Of a stretch of 64,000 bases of DNA, positions 44,205 through 53,718 are shown piece by piece (position 1 is the stretch's first letter; every line of letters starts with the position of its first letter). The stretch is from Wocania_A spongiicola (GTDB lineage Bacteria; Bacteroidota; Bacteroidia; Flavobacteriales; Flavobacteriaceae). Location of the stretch: the NCBI RefSeq assembly GCF_023502325.1, contig NZ_JAMFLZ010000003.1, forward strand, positions 1-64,000. Reading direction: 5' to 3'. The notes under the pieces were generated by a model. That model was not told the origin of the DNA. It did not search any database and saw only the letters and a program-made list of their open reading frames with translations. The position numbers and the translations under genes were made by a program.

Positions 44205-45353
44205 ATGAATAAAAAACTGGTTAAAGAAGTTGAAAGAAACTTTAAATCATATTTTAATACAAAGCCACTAATGATTTTTTCCCCCGGAAGAATTAACCTT
44301 ATTGGGGAGCATACAGATTATAACGAAGGTTATGTTTTTCCTGCAGCAACAAACAAAGGTATAGCTTTAGCTATACAAAAAAACAATTCAGATAAGAGTA
44401 AGGTTTATGCATTAAACATGCAGGAAATGTATGAGTTTAGTTTACAAAAACTCGAAGCTTTAAAAGAAGGAGGTTGGAAAAACTATATTCTAGGTATTGT
44501 TGCAGAAATTCAGAATACAGGAATTAAACTAGGAAATTTTAACATAGTATTTGCAGGAAACATTCCTAGTGGGGCTGGTATGTCCTCATCTGCAGCGCTA
44601 GAAAACAGTTTGGTTTTTGGGTTAAATGAATTATTTGATTTGGGACTGTCAAAAAAGCAAATGATATTAATTTCTCAAAAGGCAGAGCACAATTTTGTAG
44701 GTGTAAAATGCGGTATTATGGATCAGTATGCTAGTATGTTTGGTGAAAAGGGAAGTGCTTTATTACTAGATTGTAGAACTGTTAAATCTCAAACGTATAA
44801 GATAGATTTCAAAAAATATAAACTCATCTTAATTAATACTAATGTTAAGCACGACTTATCTGAGAGCGCATATAACAATAGGAGGGAAGTCTGTGAAAAA
44901 GTATCAAATAAATTAAATATTTCTGCTTTAAGAGATGCTTCAAAAGAAAGTTTAAATGCAATTAAAAATGATATTTCTGAAGAAGATTACCAAAAAGCAT
45001 TATATGTTATTCAAGAAAACGAACGTGTGCAGTTATTTGCAAAAGCCATTCAAGCTGACGATATTGACGAGTTAGGAAACCTTCTATACCAATCTCACCA
45101 TGGCTTAAGTTCGCAATACAAAGTAAGTTGTAAAGAGCTTGATTTTTTAGTTGAAAACGCAAAAGCAAATTCAAATGTTTTAGGAGCGCGAATGATGGGT
45201 GGTGGTTTTGGAGGTTGTACAATTAACTTAATTTTAAAAACTGAAGTTCAAAAATTTAGAAGAGACGTATCTAAAAAATTTAAAAAAGAATTCGGTAGAG
45301 ATTGTTCGATATACAAGGTGAAACTGTCAGAAGGCACTCAAGTTATTGATTAG
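44205..45353 (+). CDS. galK: Galactokinase
   Basis: GalK phosphorylates alpha-D-galactose at C1. The 382-residue GHMP kinase shows SPGRINLIGEHTDYNEGYVF (motif 1), PSGAGMSSSAALENS (ATP loop) and ARMMGGGFGGCTINL (motif 3), plus KCGIMDQYASMFG. It lies 5 bp after the symporter and 20 bp before galT. Confidence 0.97.
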   Translation: MNKKLVKEVERNFKSYFNTKPLMIFSPGRINLIGEHTDYNEGYVFPAATNKGIALAIQKNNSDKSKVYALNMQEMYEFSLQKLEALKEGGWKNYILGIVAEIQNTGIKLGNFNIVFAGNIPSGAGMSSSAALENSLVFGLNELFDLGLSKKQMILISQKAEHNFVGVKCGIMDQYASMFGEKGSALLLDCRTVKSQTYKIDFKKYKLILINTNVKHDLSESAYNNRREVCEKVSNKLNISALRDASKESLNAIKNDISEEDYQKALYVIQENERVQLFAKAIQADDIDELGNLLYQSHHGLSSQYKVSCKELDFLVENAKANSNVLGARMMGGGFGGCTINLILKTEVQKFRRDVSKKFKKEFGRDCSIYKVKLSEGTQVID

Positions 45354-45373
45354 AAGAAGATATAATAAAAAAA

Positions 45374-46405
45374 ATGAATACAGATTTACAAGACTACTCA
45401 CATAAAAGATTTAATATATTGACTGGAGAATGGGTATTAGTATCTCCACATCGTGCAAAAAGACCATGGCAAGGGCAAAATGAAACTATCTCAAACGAGG
45501 AAAGACCAAAACACGACCCAAATTGCTATTTATGTTCAGGCAATACAAGAATTAATGGAGAAGAAAATCCAAACTATAAAGATGTTTTTGTTTTTACTAA
45601 CGATTTTGCCGCATTACAATCTAACTCAAGATCTTTTACTTTAAATAAAGGGTTGCTTAAGGCAGAAAGTGAAACAGGTATTTGTAAAGTAATATGTTTT
45701 AGCCCAGATCATTCTAAAAGTTTGGCAGACATGCATAAAAAAGATATAGTAAAAGTAGTAAAGATTTGGCAAAAAGAATATAAACTTCTTGGAGAAGATA
45801 AAATGATTAACCATGTTCAAATATTTGAAAACAAAGGTTCAGTAATGGGGTGTAGTAACCCACATCCACATGGTCAAATTTGGAGCCAATCAACGCTTCC
45901 GAATGAAGTTAAAAAGAAAAATAATCAACAAGAAGCCTATTATTCGAAAAATAAAAGTAGCCTTTTAGGAGACTACTTAAATCAAGAATTGGAAACTAAA
46001 GAAAGAATCATTTTTGAAAACGATGATTTTGTAGTTTTAATACCTTTTTGGGCTGTCTGGCCTTTTGAAGCTATGATTGCCCCTAAAAAACATTATAAAG
46101 ATATCACTCAAATTTCAGATTCAGAAAGCTTAGCATATGCCGAGGCCATTTCTGTTTTAACTAAAGCTTATGATGCATTATTTGAATGTTCATTTCCATA
46201 TTCAAGCGGTATACATCAAGCGCCAACAAATGAAGAAGAAAATATACATTGGCATTGGCACATGAGTTTTTATCCACCGCTATTAAGAAGCGCTACTGTA
46301 AAAAAGTTTATGGTTGGTTATGAAATGTTTGGCTCGCCACAGCGAGATATAACAGCAGAACAAGCTGCTACTAGATTGAGAGATTTGCTTGCTTTAAGTA
46401 AGTAA
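45374..46405 (+). CDS. galT: Galactose-1-phosphate uridylyltransferase
   Basis: GalT exchanges UMP between UDP-glucose and galactose-1-phosphate. The 343-residue HIT-type protein has the catalytic CSNPHPHGQIWSQ (His-x-His), the zinc-type cysteines in CYLCSGNTR and the substrate segment NIHWHWHMSFYPP. Together with galK, the epimerase and the transporter it completes the Leloir entry; a galE is not seen in the window. It ends 8 bp from the convergent PilO-like gene. Confidence 0.97.
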   Translation: MNTDLQDYSHKRFNILTGEWVLVSPHRAKRPWQGQNETISNEERPKHDPNCYLCSGNTRINGEENPNYKDVFVFTNDFAALQSNSRSFTLNKGLLKAESETGICKVICFSPDHSKSLADMHKKDIVKVVKIWQKEYKLLGEDKMINHVQIFENKGSVMGCSNPHPHGQIWSQSTLPNEVKKKNNQQEAYYSKNKSSLLGDYLNQELETKERIIFENDDFVVLIPFWAVWPFEAMIAPKKHYKDITQISDSESLAYAEAISVLTKAYDALFECSFPYSSGIHQAPTNEEENIHWHWHMSFYPPLLRSATVKKFMVGYEMFGSPQRDITAEQAATRLRDLLALSK

Positions 46406-46413
46406 AGTAAAAC

Positions 46414-46926
46414 TCATTCAAAACTCTTAAGAAGCACACGGGCTTGCAAATAGTATTTATTTGTTTTATAGTTTTTTTTCTTTTCAAAATGGAGGTTAAT
46501 AACTTCACCAAACTTTGTTTGTTGCTCCAAATGATGGATAAGTTTCAATATAGCATTGTAGTTTCCCTGAACAGTAAATTTATGAGTTTTTAAAGTTAAG
46601 TCATTGTTTTTATAAGTATGAGGCTCTAGAAAGTTAACAACTTTTAGTTTATTGCTATCTGCATAAGTATTTATAGTTTTTAAAAGATTATTTTGAATTG
46701 AACTACCTTTAATTTGATACTTATTTAAAAGAGAATCATAATATTTCTGTTTCTGTTTTAAAAGGGATAATCGTTTAGGTGTGTTTTCAAATAATAAGGC
46801 TTCTTTTTTTAAAGTATGATACTCATTTTTTAAAGTTAGAGTTTTAGAAATTGACAGTTTGTATGATAAAATTATAACAAAAATAAAACCAAGAATTAAT
46901 AGGACGTTTTTATATTTGGGTGTCAT
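46414..46926 (-). CDS. PilO/GspM-like inner-membrane assembly protein
   Basis: The 170-residue bitopic protein has one N-terminal helix (about 8-26, NVLLILGFIFVIILSYKL). A coiled-coil Lys-rich segment (LKNEYHTLKKEALLFEN) follows, then a small ferredoxin-like domain with FTVQGNYNAILKLIHHLEQ. This is the PilO/GspM layout: the platform-binding partner of GspL/PilN. The start overlaps the gspL-like gene by 4 bp (ATGA). It is the last gene of the ten-gene operon. Confidence 0.75.
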   Translation of the reverse strand: MTPKYKNVLLILGFIFVIILSYKLSISKTLTLKNEYHTLKKEALLFENTPKRLSLLKQKQKYYDSLLNKYQIKGSSIQNNLLKTINTYADSNKLKVVNFLEPHTYKNNDLTLKTHKFTVQGNYNAILKLIHHLEQQTKFGEVINLHFEKKKNYKTNKYYLQARVLLKSFE

Positions 46927-48125
46927 GATGCTATATTAATTTTAATACTAAAATTTGATGACGATGTTTTAGAATCGTTATAAGCTTCTACAGATACTTT
47001 ATCAATCCAACTCAAGCTTTCTAAAGCTATAATCCATTCCGAATATTGAGAGCTGTTATTAGATTTTCCAGATATTATAATGATATCATCTTTTAATAAA
47101 ATGGGGTTGTCATCTTTAATACGCTTTTCTAGTGGTTGGTAATTTATTTCTGAAAGCAATACGGACTTAGGCAAAGTATAAACAATAGCATCTATATAAA
47201 ATGAGCTTTTTGAAGTACTGCCCTTAAGTAAATCTTCAGTCGTTTTTTGAGCTTTACTTACCTGTTCACTTAGCTTAATAATGTTGCTCTTTGTTGTTTG
47301 ATTTAACTGAGAAGTTTGATTTAGAGCATTTACCTGATTAAAATAAAAATTAAAAAACAGAAAATTGATTAATAAAATTCCGAGAATTGAAATTAAACCA
47401 ATTTTTATAAACTGACCAAGAAAACGTACTTGCTTATACGTGTTTAAAAGAGTGACATTTTTGTCTTGATAATTTATAATAGGGGCAAAATTATTTAAAA
47501 TACTAGTCAAGGCACTAGATAGAGACAAAATGTGAGCACTAGAAACCTTTAATCCGTTAATGCTATACTCTTTTTCTTTACCCTTTTCTACATAGTCTAT
47601 TGTTTTAATAAAATTATCTTGTGTTGATATTCTTGCGTTTGAAGTGAAAATTGAAGTATCATCAATATAACGGGATGTATTTGATATGATGGAGTTTCCT
47701 AGTGAAAACGAAATAATATGAATGTTGTTATCATGATATTCCTTAATAAGTAGATCTACATATTCTTTTCTGCAAATAGAAATAAAATTGATATCATTTT
47801 GATAAATAATTTCATAATAAAACTCTGAAATATTAATGTTTGGAAAAGCTTTATTAACCAAATTTAAACCATCTATTTGTTCTGACTTTAAAGATTTTGT
47901 TAATACCTGTTCATCATTAATCACTAAAAAGACATGTTGTTTTTTTCTAAGCCTATTAGTGGTTTCTTTAATAGTTTTTGATAAAAAACAAGATTCAATA
48001 TCAACCTCCTTTTTATTCTTTTTTAAAACTGTTGTAAATAAAATCTCTTGATTATCTTTCAAGGTGTGTTCAATACCACAAAAATGATTACCAAATTGAA
48101 AGTATGATATTAAGTGTTGAAACAT
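46923..48125 (-). CDS. PilM/PilN-like (GspL-type) fused inner-membrane protein
   Basis: The 400-residue protein has a cytoplasmic actin-like half (about 1-225), one membrane helix at about 237-258 (GLISILGILLINFLFFNFYF), a coiled coil (NALNQTSQLNQTTKSN) and a periplasmic PilN-like domain (YTLPKSVLLSEINYQPLEKR, DIIIISGKSNNSSQYSEW). GspL is the same architecture: it links the ATPase to the periplasmic parts. The actin-like part is divergent and lacks clear phosphate motifs. The start overlaps the gspD stop by one base. Confidence 0.75.
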   Translation of the reverse strand: MFQHLISYFQFGNHFCGIEHTLKDNQEILFTTVLKKNKKEVDIESCFLSKTIKETTNRLRKKQHVFLVINDEQVLTKSLKSEQIDGLNLVNKAFPNINISEFYYEIIYQNDINFISICRKEYVDLLIKEYHDNNIHIISFSLGNSIISNTSRYIDDTSIFTSNARISTQDNFIKTIDYVEKGKEKEYSINGLKVSSAHILSLSSALTSILNNFAPIINYQDKNVTLLNTYKQVRFLGQFIKIGLISILGILLINFLFFNFYFNQVNALNQTSQLNQTTKSNIIKLSEQVSKAQKTTEDLLKGSTSKSSFYIDAIVYTLPKSVLLSEINYQPLEKRIKDDNPILLKDDIIIISGKSNNSSQYSEWIIALESLSWIDKVSVEAYNDSKTSSSNFSIKINIAS

Positions 48126-50356
48126 TAGTATAAAATAGTTGGTTTTATAAAAACGGTTAGTTTTGATTTTGAAGCTTCGCGTTTACGCGAACTAAACAAC
48201 CATTTTATTACAGGGATTCTTGCTAAAAATGGCACACCAGAACCCGAATCATTTTTAACCTGTTCTTCCAGCCCACCAAGTACTACAATATCTTGGTCTT
48301 GAACTCTTATTATAGAACTAAACTCACGAGAACTAATATCTGGAGGTGCATTTTCATCAATACGTTTTCCAAAACTGGATTGTATTACAAAAATATCTAG
48401 AGTGACTTGACCGTCTCCAGAAACTAATGGCTTTATAGTTATACCTAATTCAGCATCGATAGGTTCATAATTAGTGATTTCTGAGGTTTGCGGATTATCA
48501 GTCCCATAAATATTACGTTGTGTAACTGTGTAATACGAGGTTTCTCCATTGGAGAACGTAGCACGATGTCCGTTCAGTGTAGATAGCTTCGGAGTAGACT
48601 TAATTTTTAAGTTACCATTACTTTCCATTGCTTTTACAGTTGCAAAAAAGTTAGGAACTACTTTTCCTAAATTAAGACGGTCAAACCCATTAAACCCATT
48701 AATAACTCTATTGATGGTTTTTGCACCAAGTGTTAAATCTGTTTTTGGAAAGATACCTCCTTTTGTTTCCACAGGATCATCTCCAATACCCCAAGTAACA
48801 CCAGTTTCAATAGTATTGTTTTTATTTACTTCAACAAACATGACTTCTATGTGTACAACAGGAACTTTTTTATCTATATAAGTTATAAAGCCTTTTAATC
48901 TTTCAATTTTGGCGCTAGAACCAGTAACATACAAGCTATTAAGCTCATGGTCAACCTTAATATCTAAATCTTGAGCAATTTCTTCAGGTATAATAGCATC
49001 AATAGTTTGAGATGCGCCTCCTGATGTATTTCCAGTATTGTTATAATTTGATGTATTTGATTGTGTTCTATTTCTGTTTATTCCCGAATTATTATAAGAA
49101 GAGTTGTTATAATTTGCACCTGCATTTCGGTTTTGATTATTGCCAGAACTATAACTGCTATTATAATTTCCATAGTTATTGTTCGAACCATAACTTCTGC
49201 CAACAGTTCTACTTCTTCCGCTTCCTCCCGAAGGATCAGATAATAACTCTACAGAACGATGCATTAAATGAATCACTTCAATTTTTCGAACACTCAGTTG
49301 ATTTTCTGTACCAAAATAGTACACATCTCCTTCTTTTTTAAACGTAAAAGTTTCACTTGAATTTGAAATTATTGTGTTTCTGTTTGTTGTATTATTACTA
49401 TTGCCGTTGTTCTGATTTTCAGTGTTTTGTGAAGAGTTAGCGCTAGGAGCTTGAGATTCAAAAACCTTTATTAATAACTCATCAAACGAAATAGACTTAG
49501 CTTTAAATGTTACAGTTCCTGCCTTGTCTAAAGGAGTTGCTGTAAATACATCAATGTTTAACTCGTTTCCAATATCATTTATAATAGATTTTATAGGTGT
49601 ATTATTAAAATTAACTTCTAGTAGTTTATTTTCTAAATCTAAAACTTTAAAAGCATCTTGTTTTCCGTGTTTTAATCTTGAATTTAATTGGTTTGAATTT
49701 GCTGATGCACCATGGCCTTCAAATACATAAAAGTCGTCTTTTGTTTTTTCAACAAATAAACTATTTGATAATGCAAGTTTATCCATAGCGGCTTCAAAGG
49801 GTGTGTCTTTTGTGTAGAACGTTATGGTTTTATTTTCTAGCCCAGGAGCAAATACCAAGTTTTTGGCGCTTTCACCCATAATGCGTTTAAACACATCATA
49901 CAGCTTATCGTTTTTTGCATCTATACTTATTGAGTTGTTTTCTGGACTATATGAAATAGAAATAATACGAGTCTCTGGAATCTCAGCAGGCGGAGCATAT
50001 TTTTTAATAGATAAAATACTTCCTGTAAAATCAATAGTTAAACCATATTCTTTACATAAAAACACTAATAAATCTGATACTGTAACATCAGAAAAATTAT
50101 TATTAGATATTGAGATTTTGTTAAGTTCTGACGAGATATTGATATTTACTTTATGGGCGTTAGATATAGCCAAAATAAAATTGGATAGCGTTATATTACT
50201 AACACTTATTTCTGTTTTGGCTTGTTCTTTTAGTCCTGAGTTTTCTACAGAAAGTAGTTCTAACTGATTTTTAATGGTATTAATACGCTGATCTTCATTT
50301 TGTGAAAACAGGATAATGGGTATAAAACAAAGTAAAATAAGCAGTATTTTTTTCAT
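48125..50356 (-). CDS. Secretin, GspD/PilQ family
   Basis: The 743-residue protein has a signal peptide (MKKILLILLCFIPIILFSQ) and several small N-domains (about 40-300). Secretin and TonB-short-N features include ISISYSPENNSISIDAKNDK and FKVLDLENKLLEVNF. The C-terminal secretin domain carries VVHIEVMFVEVNKNNTIETG, GNLKIKSTPKLSTLNGHRA, IKPLVSGDGQVTLDI, REFSSIIRVQDQDIVVLGGL and PVIKWLFSSRKR. It forms the outer-membrane channel. An Asn/Ser/Gly/Tyr-rich insert (about residues 373-448) is inserted between the N-domains and the secretin core, unusually long and of low complexity. Confidence 0.92.
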   Translation of the reverse strand: MKKILLILLCFIPIILFSQNEDQRINTIKNQLELLSVENSGLKEQAKTEISVSNITLSNFILAISNAHKVNINISSELNKISISNNNFSDVTVSDLLVFLCKEYGLTIDFTGSILSIKKYAPPAEIPETRIISISYSPENNSISIDAKNDKLYDVFKRIMGESAKNLVFAPGLENKTITFYTKDTPFEAAMDKLALSNSLFVEKTKDDFYVFEGHGASANSNQLNSRLKHGKQDAFKVLDLENKLLEVNFNNTPIKSIINDIGNELNIDVFTATPLDKAGTVTFKAKSISFDELLIKVFESQAPSANSSQNTENQNNGNSNNTTNRNTIISNSSETFTFKKEGDVYYFGTENQLSVRKIEVIHLMHRSVELLSDPSGGSGRSRTVGRSYGSNNNYGNYNSSYSSGNNQNRNAGANYNNSSYNNSGINRNRTQSNTSNYNNTGNTSGGASQTIDAIIPEEIAQDLDIKVDHELNSLYVTGSSAKIERLKGFITYIDKKVPVVHIEVMFVEVNKNNTIETGVTWGIGDDPVETKGGIFPKTDLTLGAKTINRVINGFNGFDRLNLGKVVPNFFATVKAMESNGNLKIKSTPKLSTLNGHRATFSNGETSYYTVTQRNIYGTDNPQTSEITNYEPIDAELGITIKPLVSGDGQVTLDIFVIQSSFGKRIDENAPPDISSREFSSIIRVQDQDIVVLGGLEEQVKNDSGSGVPFLARIPVIKWLFSSRKREASKSKLTVFIKPTILY

Positions 50357-50409
50357 TCAAAGGGTGTATTTGTACTCTAAATTATATTTAGAACTTAATT
50401 AGAATTATA

Positions 50410-51675
50410 TTATTCTTTAATTTTTAAAAGCAGAGCCATTTGCTCTTCCAATAATTTGATGCGTTTCTGTTGTTTTTTAAACACATTATTTTCTTGTTCA
50501 AGAGTTTTAATACGTTTCTCTTGATTGATGGTATAAAGCGTCAACTCTTCAATTTTTTCAAGCAATTTCAAGTTCATTTCTTTAAGAAGAAGTCCATTGG
50601 TTTCCATCTCTTTTGCAGAAGGAATATTAGGTAAATGACCTTCTTTAGTTATGTAGCTTTCTACTTCGTTTAAGGTTTTTAAATCGTAATCTTTATAAAA
50701 CACATAATCTGGAGCAACGGCTCCTAATAAATCCACTTTAACCTCGTTGGTATGAATGTTGCCTTTTACGGCAAGCTTTGCGTCTGGTGTAGTGGTGCCG
50801 ATACCAATGTTGCCATTAGAATTAATACGCATTTTTTCAATTCCATTTAAATCAAAAGCCAAAGGGTTTGACGTGCCAGATGTTCTTATTACTTGTCTAC
50901 CTGCTGAACCTTCTCCATATATTTGAATTAATCTGCTAGCTGAAGCATCAGCAATAGAAAGCCCCCCTGTATTGTTGTCAAAAGATTGTTTAATATACAG
51001 TTTAGAAGTTGGCAATACGTTCCCTATACCCACATTACCATTATCATCGATTAATATTTTGTCATCATTCCCATTTGTTCTAAATGAAAGAGAATTATTT
51101 GCATTATTATACCTTAACCCTCCCATAGCTCCACTATCCTTATCTCCAAAGAAAAGGCTTGATTTTCCAGCACTACCTCCAACTACATTTATTGAAGCAT
51201 AATACCCTGAACTCCCATTAGTTTGAAATGTAGCTATATTTCCAGATATAATAGGTGCGTTACCTTCTCCACTAACATGTAATATATGCAACCTAGAAGC
51301 TGGGTTTGTAGTTCCTATTCCCATATGTCCAGAATGGTTTATAATCATATCATATCCAGAATTCACAGTATTGTTATGTGGCACTTTAAAGCCTAAGTAT
51401 CCTTGATTATTCCCTGTAGCGTATAAAGAAATATCTGAATGTAAAGTGCCTCCATTGCTGCTTTTTGAACGAAATCGCATTGAAGATTCTTTGTTTAAGA
51501 CATCATTTTCTAACCTCAATGAATTAGTGGCATTGCCATTGATTGTAAGAACTCCATTAGAAGTATTCGTAGTTCCAATCCCCACATTTCCAGAGGTTGG
51601 AAAAGTATTGGTTTGAGCATTAAGTTGAGTTACTGTAAATAAGCTAAGAATAAAAATGATTAATATTTTTTTCAT
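50410..51675 (-). CDS. NVGIGTT-motif coiled-coil surface protein, cassette 3 of the minus set
   Basis: The 421-residue secreted protein has the signal MKKILIIFILSLFTVTQLNA. Residues about 20-300 carry repeated beta segments with NVGIGTT/NIGIGTT motifs (for example SGNVGIGTTNTSNGV, GHMGIGTTNPASRL, NGNIGIGTTTPDAKL). The C-terminal ~120 residues form the conserved module GNIHTNEVKVDLLGAVAPDY to LKLLEKIEELTLYTI plus a heptad-rich coiled coil. No type IX sorting domain is visible. The module at the end likely trimerises like tail-fibre proteins. The N-terminal ~118 bp is identical to the neighbouring cassette, so recombination is likely. It is placed between the other cassettes and gspD in a secretion operon, so it is a candidate substrate or surface component. 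Confidence 0.85.
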   Translation of the reverse strand: MKKILIIFILSLFTVTQLNAQTNTFPTSGNVGIGTTNTSNGVLTINGNATNSLRLENDVLNKESSMRFRSKSSNGGTLHSDISLYATGNNQGYLGFKVPHNNTVNSGYDMIINHSGHMGIGTTNPASRLHILHVSGEGNAPIISGNIATFQTNGSSGYYASINVVGGSAGKSSLFFGDKDSGAMGGLRYNNANNSLSFRTNGNDDKILIDDNGNVGIGNVLPTSKLYIKQSFDNNTGGLSIADASASRLIQIYGEGSAGRQVIRTSGTSNPLAFDLNGIEKMRINSNGNIGIGTTTPDAKLAVKGNIHTNEVKVDLLGAVAPDYVFYKDYDLKTLNEVESYITKEGHLPNIPSAKEMETNGLLLKEMNLKLLEKIEELTLYTINQEKRIKTLEQENNVFKKQQKRIKLLEEQMALLLKIKE

Positions 51676-51679
51676 GACA

Positions 51680-52723
51680 TTATTGTTTTATAGAGTTTAA
51701 TAGAGCTTCAATTTTTTGTAATCTTTGTTCTAAATTTTTATTAATAATCTTTTGATTTTCAACCTCACTTTTTAAAGCTGTTGTTTCATTTTTAGAAGTT
51801 TTTATTTCTTTTTCTTGTTGAATCGTATATAGTATTAGCTCTTCAATTTTTTCAAGCAATTTTAAGTTCATTTCTTTAAGAAGAAGCCCATTAACTTCCA
51901 TCTCTTTTGCTGATGGAATATTAGGTAAATGCCCTTCTTTAGTTATGTAGTTTTCTACCTCGGTTAAAGTTTTTAAATCATAATCTTTATAAAACACATA
52001 ATCTGGAGCAACGGCTCCTAATAAATCTACTTTTACTTCGTTGGTATGGATGTTGCCTTTTACGGCTAGTTTTGCGTCTGGGGATGTAGTGCCGATGCCT
52101 ACATTACCACCACTATCTATAGTCATATCACTGGCATGGTTATTAACTCTAAAAGTCAATTTATTAGTTCCATGATAGTATTCCATGCCTCCAACATAGT
52201 CATCATTTTCGTCAGCAAATCCGAAGTATCCATATTTATTACTTGGGGTAAGAATAGAAATCATACCATTATCATTATCTTCAATTGTTATATCTGAATA
52301 ACTATGTGGCACTCCTCCTGAGTCTCCTTTATATAAGTGTAGTCTTGATAAGGGAGTTAGTGTGCCTAACCCAATATTCCCATTTAGTTTTGCTGAGAAA
52401 AGATATTTTATTCCTGAAGAACCAGCAGTCCAATCTTCAATACTAAAATAATTTCCAGTCGTAAGTAATCCTAATGACAGACGATTCCATTGATTTATAT
52501 GAGATTTTTGAACACCATCTGGGTATGATGAATGAAAAGTTTCATATACTAATGATTTAGCTTTAAAATAAGTAGAGTAAGTTGTCCCATTAACTGTTAA
52601 TTCATAAGCGGGTGTTGTTGTTCCAATCCCCACATTTCCAGAGGTTGGAAAAGTATTGGTTTGAGCATTAAGTTGAGTTACTGTAAATAAGCTAAGAATA
52701 AAAATGATTAATATTTTTTTCAT
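51680..52723 (-). CDS. NVGIGTT-motif coiled-coil surface protein, cassette 2 of the minus set
   Basis: The 347-residue paralogue shares the same signal peptide (residues 1-20 identical to cassette 3) and the first motif SGNVGIGTTTPAYELTV. Its middle (about 50-220) is unrelated in detail to its neighbours (SHINQWNRLSLGLL, HLYKGDSGGVPHS). The end again carries GNIHTNEVKVDLLGAVAPDY, EGHLPNIPSAKEMEVNG and LKLLEKIEELILYTI, followed by a longer coiled coil. The DNA from 52620 to 52737 equals 51572 to 51689 base for base. This constant-ends/variable-middle plan points to gene conversion. Confidence 0.85.
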   Translation of the reverse strand: MKKILIIFILSLFTVTQLNAQTNTFPTSGNVGIGTTTPAYELTVNGTTYSTYFKAKSLVYETFHSSYPDGVQKSHINQWNRLSLGLLTTGNYFSIEDWTAGSSGIKYLFSAKLNGNIGLGTLTPLSRLHLYKGDSGGVPHSYSDITIEDNDNGMISILTPSNKYGYFGFADENDDYVGGMEYYHGTNKLTFRVNNHASDMTIDSGGNVGIGTTSPDAKLAVKGNIHTNEVKVDLLGAVAPDYVFYKDYDLKTLTEVENYITKEGHLPNIPSAKEMEVNGLLLKEMNLKLLEKIEELILYTIQQEKEIKTSKNETTALKSEVENQKIINKNLEQRLQKIEALLNSIKQ

Positions 52724-52727
52724 GACA

Positions 52728-53690
52728 TTATTGTTTTGTAGTGTTTAATAAGGCTTCAACTTTTTGTAACCTTTGTTCTAAATTTTTATTAATAATTTTT
52801 TGATTTTCAACCTCATTTTTTAAAGCTGTTGTTTCATTTTTAGAAGCTCTTATTTCTTTTTCTTGTTGAATAGTATAAAGCGTTAATTCTTCAATTTTTT
52901 CAAGTAATTTCAAGTTCATTTCTTTAAGAAGAAGCCCATTAGTTTCCATCTCTTTTGCAGATGGAATATTAGGCAAATGCCCTTCCTTAGCGATGTAGTT
53001 TTCTACTTCGTTTAAAGTTTTTAAATCATAATCTTTATAAAACACATAATCTGGAGCAACGGCTCCTAATAAATCTACTTTTACTTCGTTGGTATGGATG
53101 TTGCCTTTTACGGCTAGTTTTGCGTCTGGGGCAGTGGTACCGATACCCAAATTTCCACTTACATACATATTAGAATTTTGACCTCCAAAACCGACAAGAA
53201 CATGTTTTCCTGTATTCCAGTTTAGATGTAAATCATGAGTAGTAGAATTTGAATAATGTTTGCCATCGATATGTCTCGTTTTTAAACGATAATTTCCATC
53301 ACCCCCAATATTAACATGACCTTTAACTGTAAGTTTTGAATCTGGAACCGTTGTCCCAATACCTACATTACCATTTTGATCAATTACATAAGCATAAGAA
53401 TTGTTTTGATAATTATGTAAACTAAACTTGCCTATGTTTGGATAATTAGAAAGAAATCCCCACGTATTTTGTCCAGCATCTTGAAATCTTATTATTGAAA
53501 TTCCATTGTCTGCTGCTGTATTAATATGTAATTCCGAGTTATTATTTGAGCTAGACTTAATTTCTAACTCTGAAGAAGGCGTGGTTGTTCCAATCCCCAC
53601 ATTTCCAGAGGTTGGAAAAGTATTGGTTTGAGCATTAAATTGAGTAACAATAAATAAGCTAAGGCTAATAATAAATAATATTTTTTTCAT
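52728..53690 (-). CDS. NVGIGTT-motif coiled-coil surface protein, cassette 1 of the minus set
   Basis: The 320-residue first cassette after gspE has the signal MKKILFIISLSLFIVTQFNA, close to but not identical with the other two. It has four NVGIGTT/NLGIGTT motifs and a variable middle (about 60-180: FQDAGQNTWGFLSNYPNIGK, HINIGGDG-like, HSNSTTHDLHLNWNTGKHV-type). The C-terminal module GNIHTNEVKVDLLGAVAPDY through LKLLEKIEELTLYTI is shared with cassettes 2 and 3, as is the coiled-coil tail ENQKIINKNLEQRLQK. It starts 28 bp after the gspE stop. Confidence 0.85.
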   Translation of the reverse strand: MKKILFIISLSLFIVTQFNAQTNTFPTSGNVGIGTTTPSSELEIKSSSNNNSELHINTAADNGISIIRFQDAGQNTWGFLSNYPNIGKFSLHNYQNNSYAYVIDQNGNVGIGTTVPDSKLTVKGHVNIGGDGNYRLKTRHIDGKHYSNSTTHDLHLNWNTGKHVLVGFGGQNSNMYVSGNLGIGTTAPDAKLAVKGNIHTNEVKVDLLGAVAPDYVFYKDYDLKTLNEVENYIAKEGHLPNIPSAKEMETNGLLLKEMNLKLLEKIEELTLYTIQQEKEIRASKNETTALKNEVENQKIINKNLEQRLQKVEALLNTTKQ

Positions 53691-53718
53691 GTTTTTAATA
53701 TTTAAGGACCATTATGGT

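Noticed and set aside
48549..48881. 110-residue plus-strand ORF
   Set aside because: Antisense to conserved secretin core residues; no own start signals or homology pattern.
49012..49341. 109-residue plus-strand ORF rich in Tyr, Asn and Cys
   Set aside because: It is the reverse complement of the Asn/Ser/Gly/Tyr-rich insert of the secretin, which leaves a spurious open frame.
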